Source: Pseudomonadota bacterium
GTDB taxonomy: Bacteria; Pseudomonadota; Alphaproteobacteria; Rhizobiales; Beijerinckiaceae
NCBI GenBank assembly: GCA_021812505.1
Contig: JAKANG010000079.1
Location: forward strand, 1-6,785
Length of the DNA stretch: 6,785 bases
Direction of reading: 5' to 3'
Below are positions 1-6,779 of this stretch, in pieces. A program made the translations under genes and the position numbers. Below the pieces are notes generated by a model, which saw only the letters and a program-made list of their open reading frames with translations, had not been told where the DNA came from and searched no databases. Position 1 is the first letter of the stretch. Each line of letters begins with the position of its first letter.

Positions 1-2
1 CG

Positions 3-2048
3 CCCGATCGGGACCATTGGCTCGCGGGGGAAGGGCGCGGCGCGGCCTCGATCCATGTCGCCTTGGACGACGAATGCTCGGGCGCCATCCTGCTGCGTGG
101 GGGCCGTCCTGAAGCTCAGCCGCGGCGGACAAGGATCCAGCGCGCATTTTCGGATCCGGCGCTAAAAGCCGCCGACCTTTCGATCATCGTCCCCGTCTAT
201 GAGGATTATGAGGCGACCCGCGCCTGTTTCTGGGCGCTTTTCGCGCGGGGCGCGCCCCCCGGCGCGCGGATCATCGCCATCGACGACGCGACGCCCAATC
301 GCGAATTACGCGACTGGCTCGACGGCCTGGCGGCGGAGAACCGCATCATTCTGCTGAAAAATTCCCAAAATCTCGGCTTCGCCGCTTCGGTGAACCGGGC
401 GCTCGCACTCTGTCCTTCCGGCGACGTCATCCTGCTCAACGCCGACGCCCTGCCCCCGCCGGGCAGCCTGGGGCGGCTCCGCGACGTCGTCCGATCCGCC
501 CCGCAGATCGGCACGGCCACGCCATTCTCGAACAATGGCGAATATGTCAGCTTCCCCGAGCGCAACACCGTCAACCCGATGGAAACGCCGGACGAGATCG
601 CGCGTCTCGACGCACTCGCGCGGCGCGCCAACGGGCCGGATTTCGTGGATTTGCCGAACGGAATCGGCTTCTGCCTCTATATCAGCCGCGCCTGCCTCGA
701 CGCCGTCGGCCCGCTGCCGGAAATCTACTCGAGGGGTTATTACGAGGACGTCGAATTCTGCCTCCGGGCGCAGGAAAAGGGCTTCCGCAACGTCTGCGCG
801 ACCGGCGTCTATGTCGGTCACGCCGGGACCCGTTCCTTTCGGGCCGACAAGCGGCGGCTGGTCATGCGCAATCTCGCGATCCTCGAACGGCGCTTCCCGC
901 ATTACCATCGGGAATCTGCGTCCTTCGTCGAGGCCGACCCATTGCAGCGGGCGCGCGGCGCGATCGAGGCCCTCGATCCACGAAGCGGCGACAGGGTGGC
1001 GCTCGTCTGCGCCGACGGGGCCTCTCGCCTTATGGCGCAGGAGCGCGCTGCGCTCCTGGCGCGCGAGGACGGTCCCGCCCCTCTGGTCTGTTCCTGCGCC
1101 GGCGGGCGCGCCGAATTGCGCGGCGCCGACGGCGCCTGGCCGCAATCGCTCGACTTCGCGCTCGATGGCGAGGGAGGCGAAACGAGCCTGCTCGGCTTTC
1201 TCGACGCGATGACGGTCCTGCGGTTCGAATTGTTCGATCCCTTGAATCTCTCGCCGAAACTGCTAGCCGGATTGTTCCGCCTGGGCGCGCGGGTCGAAAT
1301 CGCCGCCGGCGATCTGCAATGGGCGCTGCCCTTGCGCGCGCCCTGGGACGGACCATGCGAGGCGCCGGAAGGCGCCCGCCCCTGCTCGTCCTGCGCCGGG
1401 AGCGCTGCGGCGACCCATGCCGAGGGCGAGGCGAGGCTGCGGCGTCTGCGCCGCAAGCGGGCCATTCTCGCCCGCGCCGACGCGATCCGGCCGCTCGACC
1501 GCATGGGCGCCGCCATCGCCCGACATATTTTCGGCGAGGCCGCGGTGTTGCCCTTGGCTGAGGCGGCGATCGAAGCGACGCCGCTCGAACCCGTCGCCGG
1601 CAGGGCGCTCGCCCTGGTCATGCCCGCCCCCGACCCGCTTGCGGACCGCTTCACGGTCGCGCTCGGCCGTGCGTTGCGACGCCTCAACTCGGAAGCGAAG
1701 ATCGTCGTCCTCGGCGCCTGCGTCAATGATCTTGCGGTAATGAAATCCCGCAATGTCTTCGTTGCCGGCGCCGTCAAGAGCGACGAATATGAGCGCCTGT
1801 TGCGCCAATATGAAATATCCGCCCTGATGTCGCCCTATCGCACCCGTTTCTTTGGCCCTACCGACCGGCTTGCCCGAGCCTTCGCGCTGCCCATGGCTTA
1901 TTTCGACTATTCCTTCGGCAAGACCGCGCCCGGCGCCGGCGATCTGGCGCTCGATCCGAGGCTTTGCGACGCCAAGGCGGCCTCGCTGGTCGCGCAATGG
2001 CTCACGGCCGCCTCTCCCGCCCGCCCCGCGGAGGCGCCCTCATGCTGA
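3..2048 (+). CDS. Multidomain glycosyltransferase: GT2 domain fused to degenerate GT4-like (GT-B) half; 5' end outside window
   Basis: The reading frame is open from the first bases of the window. The first possible start inside it is a TTG at 63 with no convincing Shine-Dalgarno, so the true start most likely lies upstream. A GT2 domain spans about nt 177-900. It begins with the strand motif SIIVPVYED, has an NAD triplet at nt 438-446 in the place of the metal/nucleotide-sugar DXD motif, then NGIGFCLYISR, YYEDVEFCLRA (acidic pair at nt 744-749) and a following His at nt 819-821. All are hallmarks of inverting GT-A enzymes. The second half aligns by pattern with a GT-B enzyme: an N-terminal Rossmann-like part (about nt 990-1600), a C-x8-C-x2-C cluster (Cys codons at 1356, 1383, 1392), then a C-terminal part (about nt 1605-2020). 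In that last part the region normally holding the conserved Glu motif reads FGPTDRLARAFALP, without the acidic residues, so this half may be inactive. Expected role: cytoplasmic addition of sugars to a cell-surface glycan. Donor and acceptor cannot be read from sequence. Confidence 0.88.
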   Translation, partial: PDRDHWLAGEGRGAASIHVALDDECSGAILLRGGRPEAQPRRTRIQRAFSDPALKAADLSIIVPVYEDYEATRACFWALFARGAPPGARIIAIDDATPNRELRDWLDGLAAENRIILLKNSQNLGFAASVNRALALCPSGDVILLNADALPPPGSLGRLRDVVRSAPQIGTATPFSNNGEYVSFPERNTVNPMETPDEIARLDALARRANGPDFVDLPNGIGFCLYISRACLDAVGPLPEIYSRGYYEDVEFCLRAQEKGFRNVCATGVYVGHAGTRSFRADKRRLVMRNLAILERRFPHYHRESASFVEADPLQRARGAIEALDPRSGDRVALVCADGASRLMAQERAALLAREDGPAPLVCSCAGGRAELRGADGAWPQSLDFALDGEGGETSLLGFLDAMTVLRFELFDPLNLSPKLLAGLFRLGARVEIAAGDLQWALPLRAPWDGPCEAPEGARPCSSCAGSAAATHAEGEARLRRLRRKRAILARADAIRPLDRMGAAIARHIFGEAAVLPLAEAAIEATPLEPVAGRALALVMPAPDPLADRFTVALGRALRRLNSEAKIVVLGACVNDLAVMKSRNVFVAGAVKSDEYERLLRQYEISALMSPYRTRFFGPTDRLARAFALPMAYFDYSFGKTAPGAGDLALDPRLCDAKAASLVAQWLTAASPARPAEAPSC
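2030..2048 (+). promoter_or_regulatory. Ribosome binding site and stop/start overlap that set the start of the second glycosyltransferase
   Basis: GGAGG at 2030-2034 lies 7 bases before ATG at 2042. The upstream gene ends with TGA at 2046-2048, so the junction reads ATGCTGA. The frame is also open further upstream, to a TTG at 1964, but the strong binding site and the overlap favour ATG 2042. The arrangement is typical of translational coupling between genes of one operon. Confidence 0.8.
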
Positions 2049-4417
2049 AAGGGCCGGCGATCGACGAGAACGCGGCGCCCGCGCTTCGCGCGACGGCGCG
2101 CCGGATCAATGCGAGCCAGGTCGCAGGCCATGTCTTCGATCCCGCAAATCCGGACCGCCGCTACGTTGTCGAGCTTCTGCTCGACGGCTATCCCGCCGCC
2201 GTAGCGCGCGCCGATCTCTACGATCATGACCTTGCGCGCGCAGGCGAGGGCGACGGCTGCCATGGCTTCGTCTTCACCATCCCGCCGCTGGCCTCGCAAA
2301 CGGCTCGCCGGATCGAGATACGCCTCGCCAATAGCGGGGAAATCGTCGGCGCGCCGCTGTCGGTCGCCGCCCAGTCTCAGCAGCGGAGCGAGCTCTCGCC
2401 CGGCGAGGTCAGCTGGGACGGCGGCCTGCGTCTCACCGGTTGGGTCGCCGGCGACCCGACGCGCGCCCAGACCATTCGCGCGCTGATTGACGGCGTCATC
2501 GTCGCTGAGGAGCCCGCGTCGCGATGGACTCACATCGGCGAAGGCGACGACGTTCGCGCCTTCCGCCGCTTCGACCTGCACTTGCCAACCCGTTTCGCTG
2601 ACGGCCTCGCCCATGTTGCGACCATTCTCACCGAGGAGGGCGTCGAGCTTCCCGGCAGCCCCTGCGGCTTCGTCGCTTTCCCTGACGGCCTCGCGCGCTT
2701 CCTCGAAGGACACGGCGAGATCGAGTCGGAAAAGCCGCGCGGCGCCTTCTACGACCGGATCGTGCCGCAGTCGCTTCCCCTCGCCGAATTCGAAACATGG
2801 CGCCGCGCCTTTCCGCCGGCGCCCCCCGGCGGCGAGACGCCCCGCATAGCCGTCGCCTTCGTCGGCGAAGCCGGAATCGAGGCCAGCGTCGCCAGCCTCG
2901 ACGCTCAGGAAGGCTGCGACTGGATGGCGGCGGCGCTCGAAGGCGGCGAGGCTCAGGTCGATTTCGATCCCGCTTTGCTGCGCGAATTCCTCGACAGCGA
3001 CGCCAGGGATTGCCCGATCCTCGTTTTCGCGCCTTCCGGAACCGTCCTGCAACCGCACGCCCTCGCTGTGCTGGCCCATGCGCTCGACGCCTTTCCCGAG
3101 GCGCCGCTGGCCTATGCCGATTTCACCCTTCAAGGCGCGGAGGGCGACGAATGGCCGGTCGCCCTGCCCGCCTTCGACTATGAACTGATGCTCGAGCAGG
3201 GCTGCGGCGCGCTCTTCTTCGCCGCGCGCGCCGACCATGTCCGAGCGGCGGCGTGGGCCGGCGCGGCCGACCTGTTCCGACTGTTTTCCTTTTGCCAGGA
3301 CCGCCGCCGCGTCGTCGGCCCCCGCGCCGGCGAGCCCACCGCCGCCGAGCCTGTCCACCAGCCGGGCTTTCTCGCCCGCCTGCCGAAGCTCGATCTCGCC
3401 GCCTTGTCGCGGCTTCTCGCCCGCGCCGGAGAGGCCCATCTCGTCGCCCGCGGCGTGCAGGCGAAGATCGGCCCCGGGCGGGGCGCGCTCCTGCCCTCGA
3501 CGCTCATCGCCCGCCGGCCGCCGCGCGGCCGCGTCTCGATCCTCATTCCGACGCGCGACCGCGCCGACCTGTTGAAACCTTGCTTCGACTCGCTGGCGCA
3601 GACGGTCGATCTCGCGCGCCACGAGCTCATCGTCATCGACAATGACTCGGTCGAGCCGGAAACGATGGCCCTTTTCGCGGCGATGACCGCGCAAGGGGCG
3701 CGGGTCATCCCCTATGGCGGCCCGTTCAATTTCGCCCATATCGTCAATCGCGGCGCCGAGGCCGCGACCGGCGATTTCCTGCTCCTGCTCAACAATGACG
3801 TCGAGGCCCTGCAGCCAGGCTGGCTCGATGAAATGCTGAGCCGCATGGCCGAGCCCGACGTGGGCGCGGTGGGCGCGGCTTTGCTCTGGCCCAGTCGCGT
3901 CGTCCAGCATGGGGGCGTCGTCGTCGGCCCCAAATTCGCCGCCCTGCACGCCTTCAACGACCGCCTCGACAGCGACCCCGGCTATGCGGACCTGCTGCGC
4001 GCCGCCCATGGCTGCAGCGCCGTGACCGCCGCCTGCTTGCTGACCGACAGGCGGCTGTTCATGAGCCTCGGCGGCTTCGACGGCCAGGCCTTTCCGGTCA
4101 ATTTCAACGATGTCGATTTCTGCCTGAAATTGCGGGCGCGCGGGCTGCGGGTCGTCCTGACGCCGCACGCCCGGCTGCTGCATCGCGAATCCGCCTCGCG
4201 CGGCCACGACCGCCGCCCCGACCAATCCTTTCGCGCCCTGCGTGAATTAGGCAACCTGCGCGCCATCTGGGGCGCGGCGCTGGTCGCCGATCCAGCCTAT
4301 CACCCGATGCTGTCGCTCGACCAAACGCCCTATTCGGCCCTCGCCTGGCCGCCGCGCCCGTCCTCGCCCTGCCAGCCGGTCTGGCCGCAGCCCCGCCCCG
4401 TGCCGCCGGGATTCTGA
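2042..4417 (+). CDS. Large glycosyltransferase: two beta-type modules, a decayed GT2 module and an active-looking GT2 module
   Basis: The protein is 791 aa, with its start chosen from the GGAGG and the overlap with the gene before. Residues about 22-110 and 121-225 look like two copies of one beta-rich module: each has a G-x-V segment (29-31, 133-135), a hydrophobic-D-G turn (DG at 48-49 and 150-151) and a following Ala-rich strand. Such modules precede GT2 domains in other large polysaccharide enzymes; a sugar-binding role is inferred. Residues about 268-490 follow the layout of a GT2 domain, but the DXD site is replaced by PSG (331-333) before QPHAL, and the later acidic motif is replaced by YADF (358-361). 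This copy is probably non-catalytic. Residues about 497-720 form a complete GT2 domain: RVSILIPTRDR, LLLLNNDVE (N584-N585-D586), NFNDVDFCLK (687-696) and HRESASRG from 714. The last 25 or so residues are proline-rich. It should act in the cytoplasm or at the membrane face, building a surface glycan together with its overlapping neighbour. The sugar is unknown. Confidence 0.9.
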   Translation: MLKGPAIDENAAPALRATARRINASQVAGHVFDPANPDRRYVVELLLDGYPAAVARADLYDHDLARAGEGDGCHGFVFTIPPLASQTARRIEIRLANSGEIVGAPLSVAAQSQQRSELSPGEVSWDGGLRLTGWVAGDPTRAQTIRALIDGVIVAEEPASRWTHIGEGDDVRAFRRFDLHLPTRFADGLAHVATILTEEGVELPGSPCGFVAFPDGLARFLEGHGEIESEKPRGAFYDRIVPQSLPLAEFETWRRAFPPAPPGGETPRIAVAFVGEAGIEASVASLDAQEGCDWMAAALEGGEAQVDFDPALLREFLDSDARDCPILVFAPSGTVLQPHALAVLAHALDAFPEAPLAYADFTLQGAEGDEWPVALPAFDYELMLEQGCGALFFAARADHVRAAAWAGAADLFRLFSFCQDRRRVVGPRAGEPTAAEPVHQPGFLARLPKLDLAALSRLLARAGEAHLVARGVQAKIGPGRGALLPSTLIARRPPRGRVSILIPTRDRADLLKPCFDSLAQTVDLARHELIVIDNDSVEPETMALFAAMTAQGARVIPYGGPFNFAHIVNRGAEAATGDFLLLLNNDVEALQPGWLDEMLSRMAEPDVGAVGAALLWPSRVVQHGGVVVGPKFAALHAFNDRLDSDPGYADLLRAAHGCSAVTAACLLTDRRLFMSLGGFDGQAFPVNFNDVDFCLKLRARGLRVVLTPHARLLHRESASRGHDRRPDQSFRALRELGNLRAIWGAALVADPAYHPMLSLDQTPYSALAWPPRPSSPCQPVWPQPRPVPPGF

Positions 4418-4540
4418 GCGGCATTTACGTTCTTTTTCCGCGAAAAGGCGCCGCGGATTCATGGCCGGCGAGCTTTCGGCCTGTCGGTCCCGCGTGCATT
4501 TGCGCAAGGCCACGCTGGGCGAATGGCCGCCTCGGGACTC

Positions 4541-4568
4541 TTGTTCCCGTCGGACCGATTGCTAATTT
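4541..4568 (+). promoter_or_regulatory. Possible sigma-70-type promoter of the dehydrogenase-hydrolase unit
   Basis: TTGTTC (4541-4546) and TAATTT (4563-4568) are separated by 16 bases and lie 32 bases before the dehydrogenase ATG. This AT-richer patch sits in the 183-base non-coding gap 4418-4600. A short inverted repeat, CGGGA (4533-4537) with TCCCG (4545-4549), overlaps the -35 element and could be an operator or chance. The matches to consensus are imperfect. Confidence 0.35.
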
Positions 4569-4600
4569 CCTGACACGCCCCCTTCTTCAGGATAGCGCCC

Positions 4601-5656
4601 ATGTTCAAGGTCAAAGCCTACGCCACCCATTCCGCGACAGACCGGCTCGCGCCCTTCAGTTTCGAGCGTCGCGACCCCGGCCCGCACGACGTGCAGATCG
4701 ACATTCTCTATTGCGGCGTCTGCCATTCCGACCTGCACCAGGCGCGCAATGACTGGAGCAATTCGCTCTACCCCATGGTCCCCGGCCATGAGATTGTCGG
4801 ACGGGTCGTCAAGGTCGGCTCGCATGTGACCAAATTCAAGCCCGGCGATCTCGCGGCCGTCGGCTGCATGGTCGACTCCTGCCGGCGCTGCGAGCCCTGC
4901 GAGGGCGATCTCGAGCAATATTGCGTCGAAGGCTGCACCCTGACCTATAACAGCCGCGAGCGCGGGTCCCAGAACCTGACGTTCGGCGGCTATTCCGAGC
5001 AGATCGTGGTCGAACAGCGCTTCGTCGTCAAAGCGCCGGAAAATCTCGACGTGAAAGGCGTCGCGCCCCTGCTCTGCGCGGGCATTACGACCTATTCGCC
5101 GCTGCGCCACTGGAAGGTGGGGCCGGGCCAGAAGGTCGGAATCATCGGCCTCGGCGGCCTCGGCCATATGGGCGTCAAATTCGCCAAGGCCATGGGCGCC
5201 CATGTCGTGATGATCACCACCTCCCCCGAGAAGGGGAAGGACGCGATGCGCCTCGGCGCCGACGAGGTCCTGGTTTCGCGCGACCCCGAGGCGATGAAAG
5301 CGGCGCAGGGAACCTTCCATTTCCTGCTCAACACGATCCCCGTCGGGCACGACGTCAATCCCTATCTCGCCTTGCTCAAGCTCGACGGGACAATGGCCCT
5401 GGTCGGCGCCCTGACCGCGCTGGAGCCGCCGCCCCGGGGCCGCAACCTGATCGGCGGGCGCAAGACGCTCGCAGGCTCACTGATCGGCGGCATGGCCGAA
5501 ACGCAGGAAATGCTCGATTTCTGCGGCAAACATAATATCGTCAGCGATGTCGAGGTGATCCGCATCGACGAAATCAACGAAGCCTATGAGCGGCTCCTGA
5601 AAAATGACGTTCACTATCGCTTCGTCATTGACATGGCCTCGCTCAAAGCCGCCTGA
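4601..5656 (+). CDS. yahK: Zinc-dependent, probably NADPH-dependent, aldehyde reductase / alcohol dehydrogenase (YahK type)
   Basis: The 351-aa medium-chain dehydrogenase matches Escherichia coli YahK and the cinnamyl-alcohol-dehydrogenase branch in length and motif order, from memory of that sequence. It is expected to reduce aldehydes to alcohols reversibly in the cytosol. Catalytic zinc ligands are visible as C41 in YCGVCHSDLHQ, H63-E64 in PGHEIVGR, and C159 in LLCAGITTYSPLRHW. The structural zinc site is C94, C97, C100 and C108. The coenzyme-binding turn is GLGGLG (183-188). The second strand ends in ITTSPEK rather than with an acidic residue, which in this family goes with NADPH rather than NADH. 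The C-terminal part carries IGGMAETQEMLDFC and INEAYERLLKNDVHYRFVID, both very close to YahK. ATG 4601 is preceded by AGGA at 4589-4592, 8 bases away. The next gene starts 20 bases after the stop, so the two are probably co-transcribed. The natural aldehyde substrate is not evident. Confidence 0.95.
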   Translation: MFKVKAYATHSATDRLAPFSFERRDPGPHDVQIDILYCGVCHSDLHQARNDWSNSLYPMVPGHEIVGRVVKVGSHVTKFKPGDLAAVGCMVDSCRRCEPCEGDLEQYCVEGCTLTYNSRERGSQNLTFGGYSEQIVVEQRFVVKAPENLDVKGVAPLLCAGITTYSPLRHWKVGPGQKVGIIGLGGLGHMGVKFAKAMGAHVVMITTSPEKGKDAMRLGADEVLVSRDPEAMKAAQGTFHFLLNTIPVGHDVNPYLALLKLDGTMALVGALTALEPPPRGRNLIGGRKTLAGSLIGGMAETQEMLDFCGKHNIVSDVEVIRIDEINEAYERLLKNDVHYRFVIDMASLKAA

Positions 5657-5663
5657 CACGAGA

Positions 5664-5679
5664 GGGAGGATGTTCCTTG
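5664..5679 (+). promoter_or_regulatory. Strong ribosome binding site that selects a TTG start
   Basis: GGGAGGA at 5664-5670 is followed by TTG at 5677, leaving 7 bases between GGAGG and the start codon. An ATG at 5670 overlaps the binding site itself and, in its own frame, reads only five codons before TGA, so it is a decoy. The hydrolase reading frame offers no ATG at a better distance. Confidence 0.7.
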
Positions 5680-6207
5680 ACGCCTGAGCCGGACTCTTCC
5701 CTCCTCCTCCTGATCGATTTCCAGACCCGGCTCGCCCCGGCGATCGAAGGCGCGGCGGAGGCCATAGCCAATGCGCGCCGGCTGGCCGAAGGCGCGCGCC
5801 TTCTGGGCGCCGAGACGCTCTTCACCGAGCAAAATCCGGAAAAACTCGGGCGAACCGTGCCGGAACTGGCGGAATTCGCGACGGCGCCGATCGCGAAAAT
5901 GAACTTCGACGCTTTTGCCGCGCCCGATTTTCCCAAGGAAAAGGTCGAAGGACGCGCTGTCATCGTCGCCGGCTTCGAGGCCCATGTCTGCGTGCTGCAG
6001 ACTGTTCTTGGCCTTCTGGAAGACGGGCGGCTGGTCCTGGTCGTGACTGACGCCGTCGGCTCCCGCCGACCAGAAAACAAGCAAGCGGCGCTGCGGCGCA
6101 TGGAGCGCTTCGGCGCCGAGCTCGTGACCACGGAAATGATCCTGTTCGAATGGCTCCGCGGCGCGGATCATCCGCATTTCCGCGACATTTCCCGGCTGGT
6201 GAAATGA
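5677..6207 (+). CDS. Isochorismatase-fold cysteine hydrolase (YcaC/ISOC-type)
   Basis: This 176-aa protein has the length and motifs of the isochorismatase-like hydrolases. The expected Asp-Lys-Cys triad is D14 in LLLLIDFQTRLAPAI, K74 in PIAKMNFDAF, and C105 in GFEAHVCVLQTVLGLL. TEQNPEKLGRTVPELAE (from residue 50) and the C-terminal DAVGSRRPENK, TTEMILFEWL and HPHFRDISRLVK are characteristic of the YcaC-related/ISOC branch. No metal-binding Asp-x-His motif like that of nicotinamidase PncA is seen, so nicotinamidase activity is unlikely. These proteins are cytosolic amide or ester hydrolases whose substrates are largely unknown, and the name isochorismatase should not be taken literally. It begins at TTG with an excellent ribosome binding site, 20 bases after the dehydrogenase, and so probably shares its transcript. 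A link in substrate between the two enzymes is possible but not shown. Confidence 0.92.
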   Translation: MTPEPDSSLLLLIDFQTRLAPAIEGAAEAIANARRLAEGARLLGAETLFTEQNPEKLGRTVPELAEFATAPIAKMNFDAFAAPDFPKEKVEGRAVIVAGFEAHVCVLQTVLGLLEDGRLVLVVTDAVGSRRPENKQAALRRMERFGAELVTTEMILFEWLRGADHPHFRDISRLVK

Positions 6208-6233
6208 AAAGGCGGCGTTCGGAAAACGCCGCC
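6202..6233 (-). terminator. Rho-independent terminator between convergent genes, best suited to the minus-strand gene
   Basis: A perfect 9-bp inverted repeat, GGCGGCGTT (6211-6219) and AACGCCGCC (6225-6233), encloses a 5-base loop. Read on the minus strand it is followed directly by TTTTCATTTC, a usable U-tract, and it lies 27 bases beyond the stop of the minus-strand gene. Read on the plus strand the stem starts 4 bases after the hydrolase stop and is followed by GACCTTG, with no U-tract, so termination there should be weaker. Confidence 0.8.
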
Positions 6234-6259
6234 GACCTTGAAGAACTTGCCTGAACCCG

Positions 6260-6688
6260 TCACATCGACGGGCTGAAGCCGCTGACGCCGATATTGGCGG
6301 CGAAGCCCGCCTGCATGCCCTTGAGCTCCAGGACGACGCCGTTGGAGTTGCGCATGCGGATCACCTGCGCGCCGCCCGCGATCACGACGCCAGCGCCGAC
6401 GGCGGTGAATGTGCCGACAATGTCGCCGGGATTGTTGATGTTCATTGCACGGCCGACCAGCGTGCCGCCGAAAGTGCCGACGCTGACGCCGCCGATCTTC
6501 AGAGGATAGGTGTGACCGTCGAGGGTCAGCGCGCCTTCGCCGCCGCCGAGACCAATGATGAAGCCGGCGCTGACAAAGCGAAGCCGGACAGTGCCCGAGC
6601 TGGCGAGGGCGGGCGCGCTCGCCGCCGCCATGAAGGTAGCCGCCAGAGCGGCGGCTGCGGTCTTGAAGATATGACGACGATTCAGCAT
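6260..6688 (-). CDS. Small exported glycine-rich protein of unknown function
   Basis: The 142-aa product has a clear export signal: a basic start MLNRRHIFK, a long Ala-rich hydrophobic stretch (residues 10-23) and a cleavage site after ALA at 27-29, leaving about 113 mature residues. RRHIFK only loosely resembles a twin-arginine motif, so Sec export is as likely as Tat. The mature part alternates small hydrophobic residues with Gly: GFIIGLGGGEGALTLDG, YPLKIGGVSVGTFGG, VGAGVVIAGGAQV and SNGVVLELKG, suggesting an all-beta periplasmic or outer-surface protein. The glycine-rich style is loosely like YSC84- or DUF1134-type envelope proteins, but I cannot assign it to either, and no catalytic motif is visible. 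The start at ATG 6688 is supported by GGAGG 5 bases upstream. It is convergent with the hydrolase, transcribed separately and closed by its own terminator. Confidence 0.85.
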   Translation of the reverse strand: MLNRRHIFKTAAAALAATFMAAASAPALASSGTVRLRFVSAGFIIGLGGGEGALTLDGHTYPLKIGGVSVGTFGGTLVGRAMNINNPGDIVGTFTAVGAGVVIAGGAQVIRMRNSNGVVLELKGMQAGFAANIGVSGFSPSM

Positions 6689-6693
6689 GCACG

Positions 6694-6698
6694 CCTCC
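6694..6698 (-). promoter_or_regulatory. Ribosome binding site of the exported protein gene
   Basis: On the minus strand GGAGG (plus-strand CCTCC) stands 5 bases before ATG 6688, supporting that start and not the competing frame that would begin at 6692. Confidence 0.7.
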
Positions 6699-6753
6699 GT
6701 TGATATGGCGTGGCTTTGGAAGGAAGGCCCCTTGAGGGCAAGGCGGGCAATCA

Positions 6754-6779
6754 GGAGAAAATGCTTGGAGAAAATGCTT
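6754..6779. repeat. Perfect tandem 13-bp direct repeat upstream of the exported-protein gene
   Basis: GGAGAAAATGCTT occurs twice back to back, at 6754-6766 and 6767-6779, with no mismatch. It lies 66-91 bases upstream of the minus-strand ATG at 6688, in a position where a regulator could bind the promoter. It also sits at the window edge, just before an ATG at 6781 on the plus strand. It may instead be a simple duplication by slippage. Confidence 0.75.

Noticed and set aside
1907..4225. A 772-codon open frame on the minus strand opposite the second glycosyltransferase
   Set aside because: Its codons are exact reverse complements of the sense codons. It stays open only because the sense gene avoids TTA, CTA and TCA codons, and it closes where TTA occurs at 4247. 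Its product is Gly/Ala/Arg-rich and has no recognisable domain, while the plus strand has clear GT2 motifs.
4438..4456. CCGCG/CGCGG inverted repeat after the second glycosyltransferase as a terminator
   Set aside because: The stem is only 5 bp with a 9-base loop, and the T-run lies before it, not after it, on the plus strand.
4461..4565. A 34-codon open frame (ATG to TAA) in the gap before the dehydrogenase
   Set aside because: It has no Shine-Dalgarno, contains many Arg and Cys residues without pattern, and runs through the possible promoter.
4562..5350. Minus-strand open frame of 262 codons opposite the dehydrogenase
   Set aside because: Same codon-aligned shadow effect. The plus strand carries all the zinc and coenzyme motifs of a YahK-type enzyme.
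6168..6692. Minus-strand open frame of 174 codons overlapping the exported-protein gene
   Set aside because: The product is a run of Arg, His and Gly residues typical of a wrong frame. The overlapping frame from 6688 has a signal peptide and a better-spaced ribosome binding site.
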